Of a stretch of DNA of 64,000 nucleotides, positions 56,678 to 64,000 are shown piece after piece; within the stretch, counting starts at the first letter, position 1, and each line of letters begins with the position of its first letter. Both the position numbers and the translations under genes were made by a program. The DNA is from Amycolatopsis australiensis (GTDB taxonomy: Bacteria > Actinomycetota > Actinomycetes > Mycobacteriales > Pseudonocardiaceae): positions 992,001 to 1,056,000 of the forward strand of contig NZ_FPJG01000006.1 of NCBI RefSeq assembly GCF_900119165.1. Direction: 5' to 3'. Below the pieces are notes generated by a model that saw nothing but the letters and a program-made list of their open reading frames with translations, was not told the DNA's origin and ran no database searches.

Positions 56678-56716
56678 ATGAACACGGCTCGGCTGCTCCT
56701 TGGCCTGCCGCGCTGA
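56678..56716 (+). CDS. leuS leader peptide (MNTARLLLGLPR)
   Basis: A 12-codon ORF upstream of leuS encodes four leucines, three of them consecutive (CTG CTC CTT, then GGC CTG). Stop is TGA at 56714. A strong hairpin with a T-rich tail follows. This is the layout of ribosome-mediated attenuation: stalling at Leu codons when charged tRNA-Leu is scarce would free downstream RNA to form an antiterminator. The ORF and hairpin are seen directly; regulation is inferred. Confidence 0.68.
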   Translation: MNTARLLLGLPR

Positions 56717-56740
56717 CCGGGTCCGGCCCGGCCGGCGCGG

Positions 56741-56780
56741 CGACCCCTCATGCCCTCGCGGCTGAGGGGTCGAGTTGTTT
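56741..56780 (+). terminator. Attenuator terminator in the leuS leader
   Basis: A perfect 10-bp stem (CGACCCCTCA at 56741-56750 with 56763-56772), extendable by a GCC/GGC pair in the loop, is followed by AGTTGTTT. GGGTC at 56719-56723, just after the leader peptide stop, can pair with GACCC at 56742-56746, a mutually exclusive antiterminator. It lies 30 bp before the leuS start. Confidence 0.72.
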
Positions 56781-56810
56781 CTGGAGTGGCTCGCGACGAA
56801 GGAAGACGTC

Positions 56811-59651
<2,841 letters not shown>

Positions 59652-59693
59652 CACCACGGCCGAAAGCCGCCGGTGCTGTCCCGGGACATCCGA

Positions 59694-59729
59694 TTTGATT
59701 GAACCGTCAACGAAAACGGCTCGATCAAA
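59694..59729. promoter_or_regulatory. Operator-like inverted repeat upstream of the SDR gene
   Basis: Imperfect 14-bp arms (TTTGATTGAACCGT at 59694 and ACGGCTCGATCAAA at 59716, 12 of 14 pairs complementary) flank an 8-nt spacer and end at the AAAGGAG ribosome binding site. A nested TTGA/TCAA pair also occurs. Size and position fit a TetR-type operator, with the convergent TetR gene as candidate ligand. Confidence 0.6.
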
Positions 59730-59741
59730 GGAGAACCGGGG

Positions 59742-60479
59742 ATGACCCTCGACGGCAAAGTGGCGCTGGTGACCGGCGGCAGCCGCGGCATCGGTGCGGC
59801 CACGGCACTGCGGCTCGCCGAGGACGGCGCGGACGTCGCGCTGACGTACGTGAACAACGCCGCGCGGGCGGCCGAGGTGGTCGACAAGATCAAGAACCTC
59901 GGCCGTCGCGCGCTGGCGATCCAGGCGGATTCGGCCGACGCGGCCGCGGTCTCGGCCGCCGTCGAGGCGACCGTCGCGGAGTTCGGCCGGCTCGACGTGC
60001 TGGTGAACAACGCGGGTGTCGGGTTCGTCGGTGGTTTCACGGAGACTTCCATCGAGGACGTCGACCGGGTGCTGGCGGTGAACGTCCGCGGCGTGTTCGC
60101 GGTGACGAAGGCGGCCGCGGCGCACCTCGGCGAAGGCGGCCGCGTGATCACCATCGGCAGCTGCGTCACCGACCGCGTGCCGGGGCCGGGCATGGCGCTG
60201 TACGCGATGAGCAAGGCGGCGATGGCCGGCCTGACCAAGGCGCTGGCCCGCGAGCTGGGCCCGCGCGGCATCACGGTCAACATGGTCCACCCGGGCCCGA
60301 CGGACACGGACATGAACCCGGCCGACGGCCCGTACGCGGCGGACCAGGCCGCGATGACGGCGATCGGTCGCTACGGCACGCCCGCCGAGGTGGCTTCGGC
60401 GGTGGCTTACCTGGCTTCACCGGCCGGCGCGTACGTCACGGCGGCGACACTTTCGGTGGACGGCGGCCACGCGGCCTAA
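59742..60479 (+). CDS. Short-chain dehydrogenase/reductase (SDR)
   Basis: A 245-aa classical SDR similar to 3-oxoacyl-ACP reductases. The cofactor motif TGGSRGIG is at 11-18, NNAG near 89-92, and the catalytic Ser140, Tyr154 and Lys158 (YAMSK) are present. AAAGGAG precedes the ATG. The substrate is unknown. Its end overlaps the convergent TetR gene by 4 bp and an operator-like repeat lies in its leader, so it is probably controlled by that regulator. Confidence 0.9.
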   Translation: MTLDGKVALVTGGSRGIGAATALRLAEDGADVALTYVNNAARAAEVVDKIKNLGRRALAIQADSADAAAVSAAVEATVAEFGRLDVLVNNAGVGFVGGFTETSIEDVDRVLAVNVRGVFAVTKAAAAHLGEGGRVITIGSCVTDRVPGPGMALYAMSKAAMAGLTKALARELGPRGITVNMVHPGPTDTDMNPADGPYAADQAAMTAIGRYGTPAEVASAVAYLASPAGAYVTAATLSVDGGHAA

Positions 60480-61213
60480 CCGGAGTAGAGCCCGATCTCC
60501 CGGGCGAGGTCGATGAGCATCGCCTCGAACAGCACGTCCGGTTTGGACATCGGGATCGGGTAGTTGCCGAAGACCTCGAGCGTGACGTGCCCGTAGAGCC
60601 GGGCCCAGAACTGGATCATCAGGTACGTCACGCCGAGGTCGATCTTCTCCACCGGCACGTCCTGGTCGGATTCGGCGAGCACGGCGACCAGCGATTCCTG
60701 GAACGTCTTGAGGTCGTCACGCAGCTCGTCGGGCACGCCGGCCGCCGACGGCAGCACGATGTCGTGCCGCGCCAGCACCCGCCCGGCGGCGGCGAGGAAG
60801 ATTCGCCCGAACGGTTCGTCGACGCGGCTCAGCGCGCTCCCGGCCGTGGAGCCGACACCCCCGGTCGGCGACGCGAAGACGAGCGTGAACTCCTTCGTGT
60901 GGGTGAGCGCCCAGCGCCGGAAGCCCTTGCAGATGGCGAACAGCTGCAGCATCCCGTCGTCGGGCAGCTCGGCGATTTCTTCGGCGAGGTCGTCGGCCAG
61001 GTCGGCGCAGACGTCCAGCCGCAGGTTCTCGACGAGATCGTCACGGGATTCGTAGTACCGGTAGAGCGCGGGCGCGGTGATCCCCAGCTCCCGCGCGATG
61101 GCGCGCAGGGTAACCGCCTCGGGCCCCTGCTCGACGAGCAGCTTCCGGGCGGTCCGCCGGATGTCCTGTTCGGTAGCCGCACGCGCGCGACCCCTCCGCG
61201 TGGGGTGGCTCAT
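60476..61213 (-). CDS. TetR/AcrR family transcriptional regulator
   Basis: A 245-aa one-component regulator. The N-terminal HTH is LRAIARELGITAPALYRYYE (about 40-60), preceded by the basic arm SHPTRRGRARAATEQDIRR. The C-terminal ligand-binding region contains YLMIQFWARLYGHVTLEVFG, typical of the TetR_C WHG group. It is convergent with and overlaps the SDR gene. Ligand unknown. Confidence 0.9.
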   Translation of the reverse strand: MSHPTRRGRARAATEQDIRRTARKLLVEQGPEAVTLRAIARELGITAPALYRYYESRDDLVENLRLDVCADLADDLAEEIAELPDDGMLQLFAICKGFRRWALTHTKEFTLVFASPTGGVGSTAGSALSRVDEPFGRIFLAAAGRVLARHDIVLPSAAGVPDELRDDLKTFQESLVAVLAESDQDVPVEKIDLGVTYLMIQFWARLYGHVTLEVFGNYPIPMSKPDVLFEAMLIDLAREIGLYSG

Positions 61214-61616
61214 CCGGACAGTCTAGGTGGTTACTACGACAGATCTCGCATTAACGCGGCCAAGGTAGTCACGGAAAGACGCAGCTCACCGCCGGTGTTC
61301 CGGCGCCGCACGGGCGAGGGCGCCGCCGACGCCGATCACTCGGGGGGCTACGTGATCGGCGCCGGCGACCCGATGCCCTGCCCGGCTCGCGCCGGTTGGG
61401 GCAACGTCACCACGTTTCCCGCGTGATGACGCACCTGGAGAGCGGGACCGGTCCGCGAAGTGACGGCCGGGGGACGGACATCCCCCGATCGAGTGACGGG
61501 AATCCGCTGCTCGCATGATTGTCGCACCCGGCGCCGGATAAGTTACAAAAACCTTCACTTTCGTTCACGTGCCCGTTCGCGACCTGGCCGGACGGCTTTC
61601 GTGGCACAGTTCGGGC
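61214..61616. other. Intergenic region between the TetR and ribokinase genes
   Basis: This 403-bp gap has no convincing gene. A hairpin (arms CGGGGGA at 61468-61474 and TCCCCCG at 61481-61487) and an AT-rich stretch near 61541-61565 (GTTACAAAAACC) are visible. The latter is probably promoter DNA for ribokinase. The left end should hold the TetR promoter; I see no clear operator there. Confidence 0.6.
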
Positions 61617-62486
61617 ATGAACTCCGACGTGCTCGTGCTGGGATCCGCGAACGCCGACCTCGTCGTCGCGGTGGACCGGCGGCCGGGCGGCGGCGAGACG
61701 GTCCTGGGTGGCGACACCGTGCTTTCGCCGGGCGGCAAGGGCGCCAACACGGCGGTCGCGGCGGGCCGGCTCGGGGCGGACGTCGCGCTCCTCGGCGCAG
61801 TTGGCGACGATTCCTACGGCCGACTGCTGCTCGACTCGCTGCGGGCGGCGGGTGTCGACACCGGGCTCGTCCGCACCAGCGACCGGCCGACCGGCATCGC
61901 CTACATCACCGTCACCCCGGACGGCGAGAACGCGATCATCGTCTCCCCCGGTGCCAACTCGAGCCTCGAACCCGCCGACGTCGACGCCGTCTTCGACGGG
62001 GTGGAGGTCATGGTCGCCTCGCTCGAGGTGCCGCTGCCGACCGTCGAACACGCGGTCGCACGGGCCGCCGAACACGGCGTGAAGGTGCTGCTGAACCTGT
62101 CGCCGGCGGCGAAGCTCTCCCCGCAGACGCTGGCGAAGCTCGACGTCCTGCTGGTCAACGAGCACGAAGCCGCCTGGCTGACCGGGCCAGGCGCGGATTT
62201 CCGGAAGCTCCTGGATCTCGGGCCACGGGCGGCCGTCGTCACCTTGGGCGCGGCCGGCGCGGTCGTCGTCGAAGCGGACGGAGCCGCCGAAGTCGAGTCA
62301 CCGCAGGTCGAGGCGGTGGACACCACCGGCGCGGGCGACGCCTTCGCGGGCGCGCTCGCGGCGTCGATCGCCGATGGCGCCGACCTCGTCTCGGCGGCGA
62401 AGCGCGCGGTGCGCGTCGCGGCCTTCAGCGTGACGCGGCCCGGCGCGCAGCCGTCCTATCCGACCGCCGCCGACCTCGGGGAATGA
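61617..62486 (+). CDS. rbsK: Ribokinase (PfkB family sugar kinase)
   Basis: A 289-aa PfkB kinase that phosphorylates D-ribose at O5. The start MNSDVLVLGSANADLVVAVD was preferred over a longer frame because it begins the fold exactly, although no good ribosome binding site is visible. PfkB signature 1 is in PGGKGANTAVAAGRLGADV. The catalytic motif DTTGAGDAFAGAL (base Asp near 241) is intact. The sugar could also be another pentose or a nucleoside. Confidence 0.88.
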   Translation: MNSDVLVLGSANADLVVAVDRRPGGGETVLGGDTVLSPGGKGANTAVAAGRLGADVALLGAVGDDSYGRLLLDSLRAAGVDTGLVRTSDRPTGIAYITVTPDGENAIIVSPGANSSLEPADVDAVFDGVEVMVASLEVPLPTVEHAVARAAEHGVKVLLNLSPAAKLSPQTLAKLDVLLVNEHEAAWLTGPGADFRKLLDLGPRAAVVTLGAAGAVVVEADGAAEVESPQVEAVDTTGAGDAFAGALAASIADGADLVSAAKRAVRVAAFSVTRPGAQPSYPTAADLGE

Positions 62487-62514
62487 TCACCGGCACCGGT
62501 GTGTTGCCCCTCAC

Positions 62515-63255
62515 ATGGGCGATTCGTTCGGTTCCGCCTGGTGGCGTGGCTATGCGGCTCAGCTGAAGGCCATCGCGGACGCGCGCCGTCCCGACCGGCT
62601 CGCGATCATGCCGCTCGAGGACACGCTGCAGGCGCTGGGCAAGCAGACCGAGGTCGACGAAGGCGTCTACGACGTCCCGCTGGAGGGCATCGTCGGCACG
62701 GTCTCGCGCGCCGCGGACTTCGACCGCGAGTTCCGGCCGCTCAACCGGGCGCTGCGCGACCGCTGGGAGCGGCTCGCGCGGACCTCGGCCGACCTCCCGC
62801 CGGTGCGGCTCGTGCGTCTCTCCGAAATGTTCTTCGTCGACGACGGCCACCACCGCGTCGCCATCGCGCGCGCCCGCGGCGCCCGGACCATCACCGCGCG
62901 GGTCCGCTGGATCAGCACGGTCGCCTGCGCGTTGCGCTGCCTGACGCTCGCGGACCTGCCGTCGAAGACCGCCGAGCGGATGTTCCTCGAGCGCGTCCCG
63001 CTGCCGGACGACGTCCGCATCGGGCTGTGGCTCGACGACCCGGCGGACTGGTTCCGGCTCGCCGACTCGGCCGAGGCCTGGGGTTTCCGCCGTATGCTTG
63101 CCGGACGGCCGGTGCGCAGCCGCGACGAACTGGCCGAGGCCTGGTGGCACGAGGAGGTCCGTCCGGTGCTCGAACAGGTGCGTCGGCGAGGCTTGCGCCC
63201 GCCACCACGAGAGATCCAGACGTATCTGAGCTATGGTCTAGACCATGTCGTCTGA
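62515..63255 (+). CDS. Hypothetical protein with a ParB-like motif
   Basis: A 246-aa protein not assigned to a named family. The region VRLVRLSEMFFVDDGHHRVA (about 97-116) resembles the ParB/sulfiredoxin-type DGHHR nucleotide-binding motif. The remainder is helical with many Trp and Arg and has no signal peptide. It starts 28 bp after ribokinase and overlaps the PTS enzyme I gene start by 11 bp. Its function is unknown; a nucleotide-binding or nuclease role is only a guess. Confidence 0.7.
   Translation: MGDSFGSAWWRGYAAQLKAIADARRPDRLAIMPLEDTLQALGKQTEVDEGVYDVPLEGIVGTVSRAADFDREFRPLNRALRDRWERLARTSADLPPVRLVRLSEMFFVDDGHHRVAIARARGARTITARVRWISTVACALRCLTLADLPSKTAERMFLERVPLPDDVRIGLWLDDPADWFRLADSAEAWGFRRMLAGRPVRSRDELAEAWWHEEVRPVLEQVRRRGLRPPPREIQTYLSYGLDHVV
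63233..63246. promoter_or_regulatory. Perfect palindrome, DasR-type (dre) operator
   Basis: ATGGTCTAGACCAT is a perfect 14-bp palindrome containing TGGTCTAGACCA, the core of the Streptomyces DasR responsive element. It covers the A and T of the enzyme I start codon (63245). DasR, a GntR-family GlcNAc regulator, controls pts genes in Streptomyces. The sequence is seen directly; the regulator is inferred. Confidence 0.72.
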
Positions 63256-64000
63256 GTCTCTCACCGGGGTCGCCGTCAGCCCCGGCCGCGCGAGTGGTCC
63301 CGTCGTCCGCGTCGCGGAGCCGCTCGGCGAGCCCGCCGCCACGCCCGCCCCGGCCGATCCCGCCGCCGAAGCCGCCCGGATCGCGCCCGCGGCCTCCGTC
63401 GTCGCCGCGCGGCTGGAGAAGCAGGCCGAGACCGCCACCGGCGAAGCCGCGACGATCCTCGTCACGACCGCCGCGATGGCGGCCGACCCGGCACTCGCGG
63501 CGCAGGCGGAAACGCTGGTCAAGACGCAGGGCCTGCCCGCCGCGCGTGCCGTCTACCAGGCCGCCGAGGGCTTCGCCGAAGCACTGGCCGCCGCGGGCGG
63601 GTACATGGCGGAACGCGTCCGCGACGTCCGTGACGTGCGCGACCGGCTGATCGCCGAACTGCTCGGCATCGCGCCGCCGGGGGTGCCGGAACTGACGTCG
63701 CCGAGCGTGCTCGTCGCGCGTGACCTCGCGCCGGCCGACACGGCGGGGCTCGACCCGGCGAAGGTGCTGGCCCTGGTCACCGAAGAGGGCGGCCCGACGA
63801 GCCACACGGCGATCCTGGCACGGGCGCTGGGCATCCCGGCGGTCGTCGCGGTGCGCGGGCTGCTGGCGCTGGACGCCGAGGCGCTGGCGGTGGACGGCGA
63901 CACCGGCACGGTCGAGGTAGCGGACCCGGCGGCCCCGATCGTCACGGCGACCGTGGCGCAGCTCGCGGAGTGGAACGGCACGGGCGCGACGTCCGACGGC
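63245..64000 (+). CDS. ptsI: Phosphoenolpyruvate-protein phosphotransferase (PTS enzyme I), 3' end outside window
   Basis: Enzyme I starts the PTS phosphorelay by taking phosphate from PEP and passing it to HPr. The 252 N-terminal codons are present of about 550 expected. The start ATG (MSSESLTGVAVSPGRASGP) matches the family N-terminus. The HPr-binding helical region (about 40-140) and phospho-His motif GGPTSHTAILARALGIP (His187) are intact. No ribosome binding site precedes the start, which sits in the DasR-type palindrome, so translation may couple to the upstream gene. Confidence 0.93.
   Translation, partial: MSSESLTGVAVSPGRASGPVVRVAEPLGEPAATPAPADPAAEAARIAPAASVVAARLEKQAETATGEAATILVTTAAMAADPALAAQAETLVKTQGLPAARAVYQAAEGFAEALAAAGGYMAERVRDVRDVRDRLIAELLGIAPPGVPELTSPSVLVARDLAPADTAGLDPAKVLALVTEEGGPTSHTAILARALGIPAVVAVRGLLALDAEALAVDGDTGTVEVADPAAPIVTATVAQLAEWNGTGATSDG

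Overview
The window is a high-GC actinomycete chromosome segment centred on the replication origin. Gene order runs gyrA-gyrB-dciA-recF-gnd-dnaN-oriC-dnaA | rpmH-rnpA-yidD-yidC-jag-rsmG-parA-parB. It continues with cwlM-trxA-trxB-anti-sigma-sigM-pseudokinase-murJ-DUF6049-Nudix-cca. This matches the oriC neighbourhood of Mycobacterium (Rv3907c-Rv3924c) and Streptomyces. With the very high GC content and the gene complement, a Pseudonocardiaceae member such as an Amycolatopsis-like organism is the best guess; that genus call is inference.

Layout. 1-8174: leftward replication block, with gyrA cut by the window edge. 8175-9033: oriC, with two opposed, helically phased DnaA-box arrays, an AT-rich segment and large inverted repeats. 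9034-16797: dnaA leftward; rpmH to parB rightward, with three parS sites around rsmG. 16932-19224: an aminotransferase and a D-Ala-D-Ala ligase-type ATP-grasp enzyme. 19434-35662: a GNAT protein, then the conserved envelope and redox stress block (cwlM, trxBA, sigM and its anti-sigma factor, a pseudokinase separate from MurJ, and a MurJ with a long repeat-rich N-terminal extension), followed by cca, an orphan sensor kinase and a methyltransferase.

35649-52851 is the accessory centrepiece: eight leftward genes, nearly all touching or overlapping. In transcription order they encode a YbaB/EbfC-like protein, a WXG100 protein, a giant CpnT-like type VII secretion polymorphic toxin and a 153-aa unknown. 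Four large proteins follow, built from immunity-like (YezG/DUF600, SseB, YrhB), TNT-like and ADP-ribosylglycohydrolase domains. The toxin carries two ADP-ribosyltransferase domains, two papain-like domains (one apparently dead) and a C-terminal RelA/SpoT-type alarmone synthetase domain. As presented it is broken by a -1 frameshift at a five-G run (minus strand).

52943-64000 holds an MFS transporter, YqgE, an SdpI-like protein, a phytase-like secreted protein and leuS. leuS is preceded by a Leu-rich leader peptide and a terminator, which together look like an attenuator. An SDR/TetR pair, ribokinase, an unknown with a ParB-like motif, and the start of a PTS enzyme I gene with a perfect DasR-type palindrome over its start codon complete the window. 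Starts were chosen from ribosome binding sites, overlaps and family lengths. All family assignments are by eye, without database searches.
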